Both the position numbers and the translations under genes were made by a program. Shown here one piece after another: positions 14,501-27,800 of a DNA stretch of 64,000 bases. The stretch's first letter is position 1, and each line of letters starts with the position of its first letter. The DNA is from Spirodela intermedia (Eukaryota > Streptophyta > Magnoliopsida > Alismatales > Araceae), in NCBI GenBank assembly GCA_902729315.2, contig LR746271.1:838001-902000 (forward strand), read 5' to 3'. The notes beneath the pieces were generated by a model. That model was given only the letters and a program-made list of their open reading frames with translations, was not told where the DNA came from and did not search any database.

Positions 14501-17500
14501 TTATTTCTTCATTTTGGACTGTTTCTGTAATGTTGCATTGTGCATGATATAATGTAGAGCTCTTATTTTGTTTCGAAGGTGTTGCTACCTATTTCTTAGT
14601 GGTTTAAGATTTTGTTTGTTCTTTACAATTTACATCCATTAGAGCTTGACCGTACCTTTTTCATTTACGTCCATTGGCCTTTGTTAACTACGTATCAGGT
14701 ATTGCAGTTGCCATCCTTTCTACTGAAGATTAGCACACTTCACCGTCTATGTTCCCAATAAAACGTTGGGTTTCTAATTAACTAGATATGGCTTCTAAAT
14801 TTTTAAGTTTTACCTTTTCGCTTTTTCTTTGTCAGGTGAGAGTTGTCTCTCCAGACAAAGACTTCTTCCAGATCTTGTCACCCTCATTACGCCTTTTGCG
14901 TGTTGCCCCACGTGGACCTGGGTTAGCATTATATCCATCTGAAAATTACTTGATCACAATTAATGGTTTGTTTTGAATATTAATGTCTGCCTATTTATTG
15001 AAATTCCTCATTTACTGCATGTAAATAGACGAAATTATTTTGTAAATATTTCTGATTTTATATTTGACAAAGGTTGATGTGGTGTGCAAATACATACATT
15101 GGTAGTGGCACAGCTTCATCCTGTTCTCACAGTTGTCATAAATTTATGGAATTGTCAAAGTTTATCTATGATAACATGGTATATCAATGTGTATTTCTCA
15201 GCAGAAAGCCACTAATTTATGTAGTCTGTTGAAAAATTTCATCACTGTGTTATTGGAATCAATGACTTGATTTCTCAAATAATAATTTCTTTAAATTTGC
15301 TTTAACCTAGTTCGGGGGCAGGCAATAAAATGATACCTCTCTAGAGGATTATTACTAAAACGTTGCAAGGTCAATCAGTCTCTTACCGGAATGTTCTTTT
15401 TTATGTGAGTGTGCCACGTGTCCTCTCTGGAGAGAAGGCTTCACAAAGCCACCTATTAAAGGATCTGACATTTTAGTGGATGAGATGGACAAGAACTTTT
15501 TTGCCTTAAAATAAAAAAAGTAAAATTTTATTTCTACGGTTGAAGATAATTGGAATGAAGCTCTATTGTTTTTAAGGACGATCTGTTGGTGATTCTCTCT
15601 TGTTTTAAGAAGAGACAAAGAACGAATTTTTTAGTCGTGCTGGTTTTTTGAAAAATATTGGATTTACCTCGTGGGTAATGATTAGGATTGATCTTCAGAG
15701 GCTGGTTTCCAGGCATCTTATCTTGATGCCTTCTCTCGTTCCTTTTACTCATCTGATCTGTATGTTTCATTCTGTGCAAACTCTCGTTCCTTTTATCTGT
15801 TTTCAGTTCCTTCACTTCCTGGTGTCTGGTGTTATGGATGTCACCTCATTGGGGGCTGTTTCACGCTAGTGAATACATTTCTGGTTATAACACGTGCTGA
15901 ATGTGTCAACAGTAGGTGGAGGGTGTGGTTCACTAGCTGTTAAAAGGTCATTCTTGAGTTGCTGAATCGCTCCCCCTAGAAAGCTGTAGTGCAATTCAAG
16001 TCATCTACCTAGTAAAGAGGGGAAGATTTTTCTGTCTTCTCTTGTATGAATGAAATTAATCAAATTGAAGAGCACCTTATGTTTTGAAAGTATCAAACTG
16101 CACCATTTGTATGACAGGTCGGGATGAGAAAGCCAGAGTTTTTTCATGTGTTGATCTCAATAGGACTTGAAGTCATCATTACATGTTTCTTCAGAAGGCT
16201 GTGGCATTTCCTTGTTCTCTACGACTGGGAACCATGATTTTTGTTTGGTTATTATTGCAGAATGGTTTCATTTGGATTGGAGGATTTTGCTGAAAGATAC
16301 GGGACCCTGAAGCCCTCCCAATTTGTTGATGTGGTTGCGCTAATGGGAGACCAATCTGATAATATTCCAGGTTTGAGCTGAAGTTCTTATTTTTCATAGT
16401 ACCTATGTAGCCTCATCTTAGAAATAACCCCAACTGCTAATGCAGGATTCTCCTTAGGCTCCCTATGTATATGAAGGAACTCCACTCATTTTAGGTTTTA
16501 TTTATTCTTTAATTTGTTGACATTTTAGGAAATATTTTTTGATTTGTTGCAATTCCAGAACCGTCTTATGACACATCGTTGAAGGGAAATTTACTAGAAA
16601 AATTCAGTGAACTGACATGCCCGAATTTGATGTAGTTTGATGAAGAAAAGTTTGGGGAAACCTGTGTTTACATCATTTAGACCTTGTTACACTTTATGTT
16701 GTAATTTGAAATGTAAACGATTGACTACTCACAGAACAGTGATCGCATTGATGACCTTGTTTATAGAAGGTGATGGATATTAATTATTTTTTTTTCGTGA
16801 AACATTCTCTACTGTTGAATAGGATGACGTTTCTCTGTGCGATGTCTACCTTTTAATGGCTATTAATAGACGTTCACATCAAGTAATTATGAGATTATAT
16901 CACACGATAGTAGCAAGACAGCATATGTTTGGTATCTTCCAAGAATTGTTGTGAATTCTTGTAAATCATAAAGAATTTTTTTCCTGTCTTATGTCTTAAT
17001 TGAGGGTCAGTCTTCGTTTAGAGTCTCTGCACTCCGAATCAGTTGTTCCTAACCTTGGAGAAAACATGATTTTTTTGGTGGTCTTTTAAAACTTTTGACA
17101 CGATTTTAATTGCAGGAGTCAATGGTATTGGGAACGTAAATGCAATTAAGCTGATCACTAGGTTTGGTAAGCTCTGTTTCTATGGCTTAATGTTAAGCAT
17201 GCACGCATTATCTTCCCGTCAATATAGTTTACTTGTTAAGGTTTTTTCTTATTTTGAACCAATGCATATTAATTAGTCGGAAATATCTTGTATTTTAGAA
17301 CTCATATCGTTTTATTTGATGACAACAACTAGCGTAGACTGCCATATTGTTTTTCAGTAATTGGATGCATCTTAGGTGATTATTGTTCCTATTGAAATCC
17401 TTGTTTCCTGAGTAAGATTGTGGATCTTGGACTGCCCTGGAGATGTTAACCTGCGTTGATTTTAAGCGTAATTCACCTAGATGCTTGTAGAAGATGGAAT

Positions 17501-19766
17501 GAATAGAGATTTCAAATCTATATCATATTTACCCTCTCTTTTTCTACGATACGACTCAAATAGCTCCCCTATTTCGACCTTCTGCATTGATGTTTTCCAT
17601 CGAATAGTCCACGACGGGGTCCATCAATGAGCACCCCATTTATGGGACATCACCTAAACCAGTGGTTACCAACCACCAGAGTGCAGTTGCCTCGTGGGTG
17701 TCCACTATCGGATGCCTCGACAGTCATCAGTTGCGTCATGGCATGCAGTCACTTTGTGCCAAACAGCTCACTTCATTTGTGTGACTCCATATTTTAGTAT
17801 TACGGTAGCTTTCCTTATCGTTAAATCATCAAAAGCTGTGAGTTATGATTGTATATGGATTATTATATGGAGAGTTTACGACAACTTAAATTGATTTGGC
17901 TTTCACTTCATCAATTTGTGTAATTATCTCCTCCCTTGACGCCCTATTAATATCTGATTCATCAATTTATGAAAGACAGCAGGTATCTGAAGATCTGCCG
18001 AAATATCTGTGTTTTCTGAAACTGTGATTTATATCCTTAGACAAAGGCGATTAGTGTTCGAATACAAATAATCTTACTACGACTTGACAAATAGTGTAGG
18101 CAAAATCCATAACTTCACGATGCCTATGAGGCCTTCGGTATCACTGGATTCTACCTAGAGCTTCACAGCTGGGAGAATTAGGGTTTCTCCTGGTTTTTTG
18201 CTTCTATGCTAATCGTGCTTCTATATCCGTGGGAGTAACATATTTGCTCATGAGTTGATCCTCTGATATCTCTTGATTCCTACCTCACATTGGTAGCTTA
18301 AGGACAAGAATTGCGTCTAAAATTCACTCGGAAAGATAAATGTTTGCCGAAGAATCCAAAATATGGAAATATTTCTTTTATTATCTAGTGATGCTTTGAC
18401 CTAAATTCAATTTTTTTTATGACCTTGAAAATTGGACAAAACAAGAACCCAGCTTGGCGGATGTTTCTAGAGATGGTAACACATTCCATGAGAATTTAGT
18501 GTTTGGGAGAGTTTTTATGGAGCTATGCTGATATATTCTTCCTATTGTTAGTCATGCGCTCATTGGCTTTCTCTTTGCATCAGGAACTCTTGAGAACTTG
18601 CTGCATTGTGTTGACCAAGTTGAGGAGGAGCGCATCAAGAAGGTGATGCACATCTATTCAAGTGCATGCACTGGGTGACGATGATCGGACTCTACCAACT
18701 TTCTTTATTTTTTGAGATAATATTCCCTTATACTCTATATATATATATATACAGTAAATCTGTAAGACAAAACATCACTAGAATTGGACCCATCTTGGAT
18801 TCCATCTTCATTCCTAAAATCTCACGTCATTATACCTTACATGCTTCGTGATCACCTTTCTTTGCAGATTTTGGTAACTAATGCCGACCAGGCTCTTCTG
18901 TGCAAAAACTTGGTAATTTCTTTCTTTAATGTTTTGGTTACTCTCTCATGCACCAATACATTTTGTGCATTTTATTTTATTATCCTTTACGATTTGGTAG
19001 TTGTTTGGGAAACCGTGCGTGAAAAGACGCTCATAGCGCAAATATACTGCACAGAATGACGAAAAAGAAGACAATCAAGGAAAGCTAGTGTACCATTCTT
19101 TTATCTGGCATGTATGAAAGGCTAGTGTAACAAGAAGACTCACAATAATTCATCAACATATCATTTTCTTTCACAATTGGGAGGCTTTCTTTCATTGGAA
19201 ATATGAACTTCAATTCAGAGTTGTGCGCCATGTAAAATTTTCATCTTGGAATTGGGTACCTGATTCAATCCGTACGCTTGAAATCTTCCTGTTCCTTAAC
19301 CAAAATGCTTTTTAAATGGCTTTTTTTATCAAGAGTGCAATGCAGAATTGGCTACTTGATTCAATCCGTATGCTTGAAATCTTCCTGTTCCTTAACCAAA
19401 GTACTCTTAATTTCCAAAAAAAAAAACGTTTTAAATGGCTTTTTATCAAGAGTGCCATGGAGAAATTCTCACGAGGACTATGCTTTATTGCAGGCTACAC
19501 TACGCTCCGATCTTCCATCGTATATGGTTCCATTCAGCACAGCCGATCTTCTGTTTCAGAAGCCTGAGGTTTGTGGATTTTCCACTGCTGTTGGCAATCC
19601 CAGACGCTGGAACCCGGTTAATGGGACCTACCCTCTGCATATTGTGTAGGATAACGGAGAGAAATTCATCAGCCTCCTGAGGGCCATGGGAGCCTACGCG
19701 GAGGGTTTTTCTCCAGAGCCCGTCATCGGAAGAGCCTTGTCTCTGTGGAGAAAACTTCAAGCCTGA
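5546..19766 (+). CDS. 5'-3' exonuclease (PolI 5' nuclease/FEN-like), organelle-type, 424 aa
   Basis: Structure-specific 5' nuclease like the N-terminal domain of bacterial DNA polymerase I, as a stand-alone plant protein (AT3G52050/AT1G34380 type). Fifteen exons: 5546-5650, 6341-6575, 7207-7286, 8030-8068, 8608-8626, 9426-9482, 13851-13978, 14049-14117, 14836-14921, 16261-16370, 17116-17166, 18584-18642, 18868-18912, 19494-19568, 19650-19766; phases are continuous. Acidic metal-ligand motifs in order: VMLIDGTSIMYR (D100), VVFDHDG (D157/D159), GVEADDVIGTLA (E226, D228, D229), VSPDKDFFQIL (D251, D253), MGDQSDNIPG (D303, D306), then the helix-hairpin-helix GVNGIGNVNAIKLI. The N-terminus is basic and Arg/Ser-rich with few acids, fitting an organellar presequence, so a role in organelle DNA replication or repair is likely. 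The first in-frame ATG is 5546. Exon 5 is only 19 nt. The 4.4-kb intron 6 holds copia fragments. Confidence 0.93.
10850..11929 (-). pseudogene. Ty1/copia gag-protease fragment, degraded
   Basis: On the minus strand an ATG at 11929 opens a 91-codon frame with the copia gag signature FKLTGYNLIQWSEYVREVL. Further on, out of frame, come gag remnants. A second frame (11152-10856) carries a leucine-rich spacer and the aspartic protease core WVVDSGATDHIT (active-site DSGA). Frames are broken by stops and shifts, and homology fades near 10850, before integrase. It lies directly downstream of a putative LTR and primer binding site (12614-12215), so it is the 5' end of an element inserted antisense to the host gene. 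It is a non-functional remnant. Confidence 0.8.
12215..12226 (-). other. Copia primer binding site (initiator Met-tRNA)
   Basis: TGGTATCAGAGC on the minus strand abuts the LTR end at 12227. This dodecamer is the standard PBS of plant copia elements and fixes the LTR boundary and orientation. Confidence 0.85.
12227..12614 (-). mobile_element. Copia long terminal repeat (5' LTR of the antisense element)
   Basis: Read on the minus strand this 388-bp block starts TGTTGGGACATTTGG and ends CTACA, so it has the TG...CA termini of an LTR. It contains a TATA-like AGTATAAATACTGG. Immediately after its end comes TGGTATCAGAGC (12226-12215), the primer binding site complementary to initiator methionyl-tRNA that is typical of copia elements. 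I found no matching second LTR in the window, so the element is 3' truncated. Confidence 0.8.
12985..13440 (-). pseudogene. Copia reverse transcriptase fragment, degraded
   Basis: The minus strand reads, across several frames, YGIDYLETFAPSIKMNT, then LEEEIYMEVPPGYGN, then GLKQSHQAWYDRF and LLAYVDGIIVTE. These match the copia RT order (DYxETFAP, NLEEEVYMxxPPGY, GLKQSPRAW, YVDDMI). The catalytic YVDD is YVDG and there are frameshifts and stops, so it is dead. It lies on the 5' side of the LTR at 12614, so it cannot be the downstream pol of that same element; it is probably an older insertion. Confidence 0.8.
19261..19460 (+). repeat. Two-copy direct repeat (~97 bp) in exonuclease intron 13
   Basis: TGATTCAATCCGTACGCTTG at 19261 recurs at 19358 with one change. 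Both copies continue through CTTGAAATCTTCCTGTTCC and end with TTTTATCAAGAGTGC. The second copy gained a poly(A) stretch. The block ends shortly before the acceptor of the exon at 19494. Confidence 0.85.
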
Positions 19767-21809
19767 CCATACATAGAAGAGAAAACCACTCAGAGAAGAC
19801 AGCTCGCAGACATCATCCATCGATGATTGCTTCTTCCACCAGGTTTGCAGCATACGGCATATATAACTGATCATTTTTCTCCAGATATTTTCACAGATAG
19901 AATATATATATAATAATATATCATTTTTCCAAATGTTCTTGCGTAGAATATTAAGTGATCATTTTTCTCCAGATATTTTCACAGATAGAATTTATATAAT
20001 AATATATCATTCTTCCAAATGTTCTTGCGTATAGAATATATAAAGGATCATTTTTCTCCAGATATAATATATATATAATAATATATCTTTTTTCCAAATG
20101 TTCTTGCGTATAGGATATAGAAGTGATCATTTTTCTACAGATAGAATATATATAATATATCATTTTCCCAAATGTTATTGCATATGGAATATGCAAGTGA
20201 TGATTTTCTCAGATGGAACATATACGAGATTTTTAATTTTTTTAATTTTTTGAGTGCTTCCAATTTGATTCAGGTAAATTTCTGACAAGCTAGGGAATAT
20301 ACCTGCATATTCAGTTAATGGGTGCCCCATCCTTCCACTAAGAGGTTCAATGGGCTTCACCATCGTCACTCATGGTAAAGCTCTCCAAAGGATTCAGAAG
20401 AACAAGAATGCTCACTCGCCTCCTCCGTAAGAAGCCCATTTTCCATGGCCGTGGAGAGGGGAAGGTCAGGGAGGGTTGAGCAGAAGATCCCCTTCTCAAT
20501 GGACCATTCCCCTTGACAGAGAGACCTCCAAGCAATGGCTCCTTTGTGTACATTACTGAAACTATATTCCCATTTTGTGCTGGCCTCTAGAGATAATTAC
20601 TTGGGTTTTAATGGGCTGTCCTAGATGGGCCGCGGGATCACTCTTATTGGGCTGGCCTGCCAAGCCCAGCCCAGCCCAGACAGCATCATTTTAAATCTAT
20701 ATGGGAGCCAGACCTGGTAGGTTTCAGGTTCTAATCTCTCTCATCAGGTGGGTCGCACTGGAGATTTGTGGAATTGAATCTGCGAGAGTAAGCATCTATT
20801 CATTTTTATTAATACCAAAATATCAGTTAAAAAATCCGAAAAAGTATCATTATTTCAAAAAACATTTCATTAGTACAATATATCATCACATTTTCGGTTT
20901 ATTTATCATTTTTAAAAAATTATTTAATATTTATGCAATCTTTTTGAACAAAAAATTGCATTCTTAATTAATCAAATTTCCTAACTTTTCAGATTTCTTT
21001 AACGAGTAGGGGACTGGCATGGTTATATCAGAGAAATCAATAAAATGATTACTCAAAATAGCAGATCCGTTGACTTTGTGTGACTTTGTGAGACTTTACT
21101 TGGGAGTTCTTGCCGTCCGCCGGCAAGATCCGTTGACCTTTTGTCAGTCAGCTGATGTCTGCATCGCATGGGCATCTATCGTCTTCTAACCATGTGGGGT
21201 GCACAACGCACTTGGTGCGAGCTGCTCATGATGGCGTCGTTGCCAGCAGCTACCCATCGATGCTCTGGCTCCCCACAGCAGCAACGCATTGGGTTCACAG
21301 CGGCCATAAGATTTCCATACTAATTAAGGCGGTCGTTCTAGACTTACCTACCTTACTAACACCACATTAGAAATGAATTAGGTAATGCACTTATATTACT
21401 ATTTATGGGTTTTCTTCTGACAAAAACGGAAAATAGGGTTGCCATCTCAAGACACATTCTTTGTTGCCTTCTTCCAGAAATGTACGTATATAGTAATGTT
21501 TCCACCTCCATCCCTTCTTCCCATTGTATATAGTAATGAAAATAGGGTTGCTAGCAGCTACTCAAGGATTTTCGATCTCAGAAATGGAAAGGATACGCAG
21601 CATCTTGGTTTCATTCCTTCTCCCATTCGTCCAGCTCTGGGAGCAATAAGATATCAGAGGGAACGTTCAGCCTCAAGAAAACCATGAGATGTTTGGTCTC
21701 AGAGACGCAAGCAATAGATATTACAGTGGCTGGCCCAGGAGGTGCCCCCACACAACAGCCAAAAACGGAGGGAGAGAGAGAAGAGATGGGCCCAAAGAAC
21801 CTGGCCTGT
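19767..21809. other. Convergent spacer between exonuclease and TBC genes
   Basis: It begins with the exonuclease 3' UTR and a tandem array (19868-20240). At 20610-20690 there is a GGGCC/AGCCCAGCCC-rich patch. From about 20800 to 21020 it is AT-rich. No coding segment is recognisable; open frames here have no family features. The TBC 3' UTR probably fills the right end. Confidence 0.5.
19868..20240 (+). repeat. AT-rich minisatellite, five degenerate copies (74-89 bp)
   Basis: Copies of a unit starting TGATCATTTTTCTCCAGATA and containing CCAAATGTTCTTGCGTA begin near 19868, 19956, 20045, 20124 and 20198. The first two intervals are 88-89 bp and the later ones are shorter through loss inside the AT-rich middle. 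It starts about 100 bp after the exonuclease stop, so it probably lies in the 3' UTR or just beyond. Confidence 0.85.
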
Positions 21810-24800
21810 TCAGCTGGCCAGATGGCTGGGGGAGCTGTTGAACATGGCGTGCCACATGTACGCCCGGGAGAGGACCATCTCCAGCTCCTGGTGGGTCCAG
21901 CCGTGCGTAGGGAGGTGCTGAAGGAACATCACCATCTCCTGGAAATCGTACTTCTGGAGGGCATCCGACCACTGCAACAACACAAGGAACAGCCTCATTT
22001 CTCGCTTCCCTCTTCACCTGACCACCCAAGATCAACCCTTTTTTGGAAGGCAAATCGCAGTGATGTTGGGAGGGAAGTGGGCGGGTGGGTTCCATTCGAA
22101 AGGCATTTCAGACAAGATCAAGCAAGAAAAGAAGCAAATTTTGCCAGGGAAAAGAAGAGGGAGCCGTCGCCGGCCTTCTGCTCAACACCTGTTTGAGAAA
22201 ATGACTACCCCCCCTCTTCAAGAAAGGCAGGAAGGCTACTGTCTCGGTGCACACGCGGCACAATCTTGATGGTGACTAAACTCGATGTCAACCCAGTAAT
22301 GCAGCAAAGCGTAAAGAATTAACCCAGCTAACATGCAAGAAGAGGTCGAGGAAGATCAAACTTACAGTAAGAAGGAAACTGGCAAATATGTACACGAGGA
22401 ACTCTGGCAGAGCATCCCCTTCCGCCAAGTATGTGTCCCACAGACGAGTAACCAGATGGAAGGGGATCTGATTCAAGATTTAAGTTTATCTAAATTAAGA
22501 AAAAAAGCATATATTTTTTATTTTTGGAAAAAACTTAGAAGTTTCTCCAAAAAAGGCTCACCTCACGGATCAGCAAGCAGTTGAACCATCGGAAAGCGAA
22601 CTGAAGAAACTCTAGCCCTTGTTCTTCCATATGTTTTGAAACTGGTTCTTGTGCCGGACAAAGAGATGAGGTCAGCTAGATCATCTGTGGCCTTATAAAG
22701 TAATAAAACTAAAGAGAAAGAGATGATCAAACAAGCCGGTGAGAAATCCCCTTTCTGTTTGGTTCCAAGCTTTTCAATGTCATTGATTATCGCATTCATT
22801 AGAGAAAGATCACATTAAGTGAAGGAAGAGCTGTAGAAGAAGGGGAGAGTGGAGGAGAGAAGTACCATCTATCCGACGAACAAGCTCCTTCAGCTTAAAG
22901 ACAAGACGCTGAATCCCTGGTTGAGCAAATGTGTAGTGATCTTGCATGCCATCGAGCAACTTGGAGAGACACCAATAACAATCTGCTTCCACATTAGATA
23001 TCTTATCTGGAGAAAGATCTGAAATTGACCAATCCTCTACATTGCCACTGAGATGTTCTGACAAGAAGACTATTAGGAATGGCGTCACGAGATCATTGAT
23101 CCCCTGAACATATCCACTAGCAGGATGACGAATAGCCCTGAAAATCAACCACGGATGATTTATTTCATGGAAAAATAAACAGATATTGATGCCGTATAAA
23201 AATGCACCAGGTATAATGCATTCTATTTCTTCACTCTTCGGGAGGTTCGAGATGATCTACAAGCTACATCAGTGAACAAAAGATACGAGAGACTATATTT
23301 GATAAAAAATTTACAATCGAATTATATTTGGTCAATACACCATTATCAATATGAATTATATGAAAACAAATCCCATAAAACAAAAGAAATAAAAACTTGT
23401 GTTGGATTGGCACAACATAAAATATATAAGAAATCTGAGATGGAAACAGATAAAATAGACGGCATTTCAATGTGAAAAGATCGTCCTTTTAAGATCTATA
23501 ATTCCACAATTTCTGTATATCTGTGCCCACAAGTTCTAAATCTAGGACAAGCGCCACCTCTTGAGAAAGTGGCAAGGATGAAGGAAAGCTATCATGCACT
23601 CTATTTCTTCACTCTTCAGGAGGTTTGAGATGGTCTACAAGCTACATCAATGAACAAAGATACGAGAGACTATATTTGATAAAAAATGAGATGGAAACAG
23701 ATAAAATAGACGACATTTCAATGTGAAAAGATCGTCTTTTTAAGGTCTATAACGCATTATTCCACTATTTCTGTATATCTGTGCCCACGAGTTCTGGATC
23801 CAGGATAAAGGAAAGCTAAGACATTTCACAAAATGAGGAAAGAAGTAAAATCGCTATGATTAGCTTTGAAATCATTGGAAAACAGCAGCAATGAAATTTT
23901 GCACAGCGGCCATCCTGCTGACGAATACAAATTAAACAGAAATAACATCTATTCTATAAATAGAAAACCACGAACAGGCTAGTTGAAAGTTTTTATTTCT
24001 GCATCATGCTCATCTATGACACTACTAAATGTAACCAGAACAAAAAAGAAGGGACGGGCTATCTAACCATGTATAAAGGATGCGTTCTAAGGATTTTTGA
24101 ACCAGTGCGTGCTGAAAGAAGGTGACATCAGGTACTGTTCTTGGACAGTCAACAGCTATCTGAAGGGCCAAGATGAACAATACATTGTAAGCAATACTGA
24201 CCGTGAGCCTGCTGTAAGGAGAAAAAAATTTCTGAAGCCATCAAAATTAAACCCAAAGCTACCTGACGAAGCATGGTGATCTCATCATCAGATCGTTCAG
24301 AATCAGGAATATCATAATACAAAGAAACACATTCAAGATATTCACGCCGCTTTCTCGCCAAAACTCCCTCCCTTCGATCTGAATTAGGTGGTGCATATCC
24401 CTGTTGTCAGTTGACATTTAAAAATTCGAACACAGAGAACAACACAGACAATACAAGAGAAAGTACAAAACTAATAATGCTGTTGTCTAACAAAAATGGT
24501 GACATAAGTCATGAACACCATTAAATCAAAACGAAGAAAAGTAACTGAAGCAGCCACGGGCAAAGATTACACAGCAGCATTGATTAGAAAATTTGGTATG
24601 AAATGGCTTTAAGTGGACACAATGTGAGACGAAATGCTGTTAACCTAGACTGGCGAGGATGCCACTCATCCTATGAATTTTGATACAACAGATTCATGCC
24701 AGCCCATTCACTTGAATTAAAAAAAAAACATATAAATATAATTTCAGTATAAGAAAAAATAAAAAATAAAAAGTTTATGTCACAACCATTGGCATAGCAT

Positions 24801-27800
24801 CTGCAAAATCAGAAACTATGGCGAGGGTAAGCTATAACATTTATTCTGTGAAACTTAGATTCAACAGTACTCCAAATGTATTTCCAACTAATGTGATATC
24901 TTAACTTTCGTATTCTATAGAACATACCAAAAGAAGTCTCCATATGTTTGGACGCATATATGGAGGAATCCCGCTCCATGCTAACTCACGTAAGTTTTCT
25001 GAGGTAAATCATGACGTGATATTATATCAGTAGCTAAAAAATAAAATGGAACATCGAGTTAAACTTCAATTAAATATATACATTACGTTTAGTCTGCCAA
25101 CAAAGCAAAAAGAAATATGGTGATTAATCCACTCAACCGGAGAGGAATCACAACAGAAGGTTTGAGTGAAGCGCAGAAGGCACAATGAAAAAAGTTTTAT
25201 TTTGATAATAGTTAGCCGATTTGGGTTAAAATCAGCCTCAGGTTGTCAATTCTCTAGGGTGCAAAATCTGATCCGTTTGAAATGTATATGGGACTAGCTA
25301 CCATTGACCAATATCGGTCGAATCAGTTTATTCCCAGCCCAAACCATTATAGGGATCACCAAAGAAAGAAAGAACATCCATCATGCTGGAAAAAAGTGGA
25401 CGGAAAATCTATTTAAATGAGAGGCGAAAAAGAAGAAAAGAAAACAGATTGACCTCTACCAATTTATGCTAATTGACTAGGAAGGCCATGCCACTACCCC
25501 AACACTGATGACCAATGGTTGCTTCTCACCGATACTAACTCCAATTAATTGGCATCACCCTTGAATACTGCTGTGAACTATCCCTGCTACCAACAACCAA
25601 CATCAACATCACTCAGCAAAGGACTTGGTGAGTGCTAGCAAAGTTATATACCTACCATCGTTGCCTCCGACAACTGGTCTCAAACCAATACATTTACTAC
25701 CGAAGTCAATCACATGCAGCCATGCCACCAACTCCGTCAACAGCTACCATTGGTACCACCTATCGCCAACTACTGTGGTAGTCGTTAAACATTATTAAAC
25801 AGTTGAACAATTATATATATTTTTATTTATTTATTTTAAAGCAAAGATTTCAGGTCCCTGTGGAAAATTTTAATCTTTCAATTATTAGGTCAATAACAGT
25901 CTACTAAAGTTAAAGCATCAGAATTCAAACCTGGGTTTAATGGCATCTAATATCTCCCTAAAGTTGTTGCCAACCAGAACCTTCGAACTCAAATTTTAGG
26001 ACCTCAAACTTTTATTCAAATGAAGCAGGATCTTTATATTTTCCTTCACGCAGCTATGATCTATCATCTTGGAAAAAAAATAAAATTAGTATTAACATTT
26101 GCAAAACCTTATTTATGATTTTTCCTTTATATTTTCAAAGAAATGTCCACTTCCACTACAAACGATGTACAAATTAGGCATGCGTCGTGCAGTGTTAAAT
26201 TAGACTAGGATATTGGCCCATTAAGTTATTGTGTACTTCGATCATACAACAGACGACCTAATTTGGTGGAGAAAAAAAGACAATCATTAGACTTGGGGCC
26301 CATAAATTCCATATTGGGCCGCATGGTGTTCTGCAACAGGGGGTGAGATAGGAAGGCTACGATTAGACAAATCTCCTAATAATCTGACAGATGCATGTGT
26401 ACACACACACAGACACACAGAGGCAATTTATTAGCTATTGCCTCTGTGTAAAGTAACAAAAAAGAACTAAAGTAACACCATGCGATTTTATGGACACGAA
26501 TTTGTAAAGTAACAAATTCGTGATAAAATCGCATGGTGTTACAAAAAAAGAACTATTGCTCACGAATTTGTCGATTTGTGTGATAAAATAAATTAATGGA
26601 CAAGATGGAACCAAAAGCAAATATCTGAGCATGTGATTTTATGAAGGGGAGGAAAAACACATGCAACAGTCAGCTGGTGAGAAACATACCTAAGACAACA
26701 GTCTGTCCAGATAGTTCTTTTGTAAATTTAGTAAGTCTTGCGGAGTCTGTTGATCTACCTTCTGAAATAGACCTCTGAACATCTGGCGACGAACCTTCAC
26801 CGAACGTGATTGATGACTTCGTCTTTTGAAGCTTCGTGTTGTTTATCATATCACCAGACACTTGTGCAGACCCCTAATGTAATTGATGTAATCATTCCTT
26901 ATTGTGAAGCCAAAATTTATGACTTTAATAGGGACTTCAATTTAAACGTTAGACCCTTGAAGTAGATTACCTCTGAACCGCTGTTGATTGACTCACTTGA
27001 CCCAAGTTCATTTTCGGAGTAACTCCTTCCCAATTCTGGGGATGGTTCAAGCGAAACAGGGTCATTGTGAGGTTCAGATTTTCGTGTCAACAGAATCTTT
27101 CCAGGAAAAGTGCGACCTTTGAGTAACCTGGCTACATAGAAAACAGTTGGTGATAAAAACATTTCCATTTCTTCGTCAAATGAATAATTCAAAATGCATG
27201 TCTACCCGACAGACAGATATTTAATCTCTCGTTATCAGATACTTCTTGATTAGAAGACAGCTTTATTGACAAGATGGTAAGAAGATGGCCATCATGTATC
27301 GCTAAAAAGATGTAAGCACAAAAAAGACTATGCACAATAAAGTATAAAATTCAAATGCAGTCATAAAATCACTACAGGAGATCAACGAGAATTAGCACAA
27401 ACAGAGACAAATTCATATTCCTGCCGGAAGTTGTGAAAACATAATGTAAATAAATTTGGTCCAAATAATGTTCCAATCAATAGCAAGGTGAATGGAGACG
27501 CATGTTCCTATACCCCGTTTTGGGGGCTCTCCAATGACCCATGACCATGTAGAAACTTGAGAAACACTTTCTTTTTCACTTGAGAATCAGGGCATGTAAA
27601 ATGAGAAAATAATGTCCTATTTCTTGTATGCTGTCTCTAGATATACTATCTATGATGTTGAAAAAATAACATGTGATTAAAAGCTTAACTTTATTTCGAG
27701 TGGATTCTAACTTTTAAATCTATTATAGACTGAGTGCAAAATAATAACTTAATGCAAAAACGTCACTTATTGTAAATTACTTGAAACTCATTTTGAGCTC

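Noticed and set aside
19868-20240. Regularly spaced repeats resembling a CRISPR array
   Set aside because: The whole unit is repeated, including would-be spacers; this is a plant minisatellite.
21684-22196. 170-codon plus-strand open frame
   Set aside because: It is the antisense shadow of the last TBC exon (21971-21810) and has no family features.
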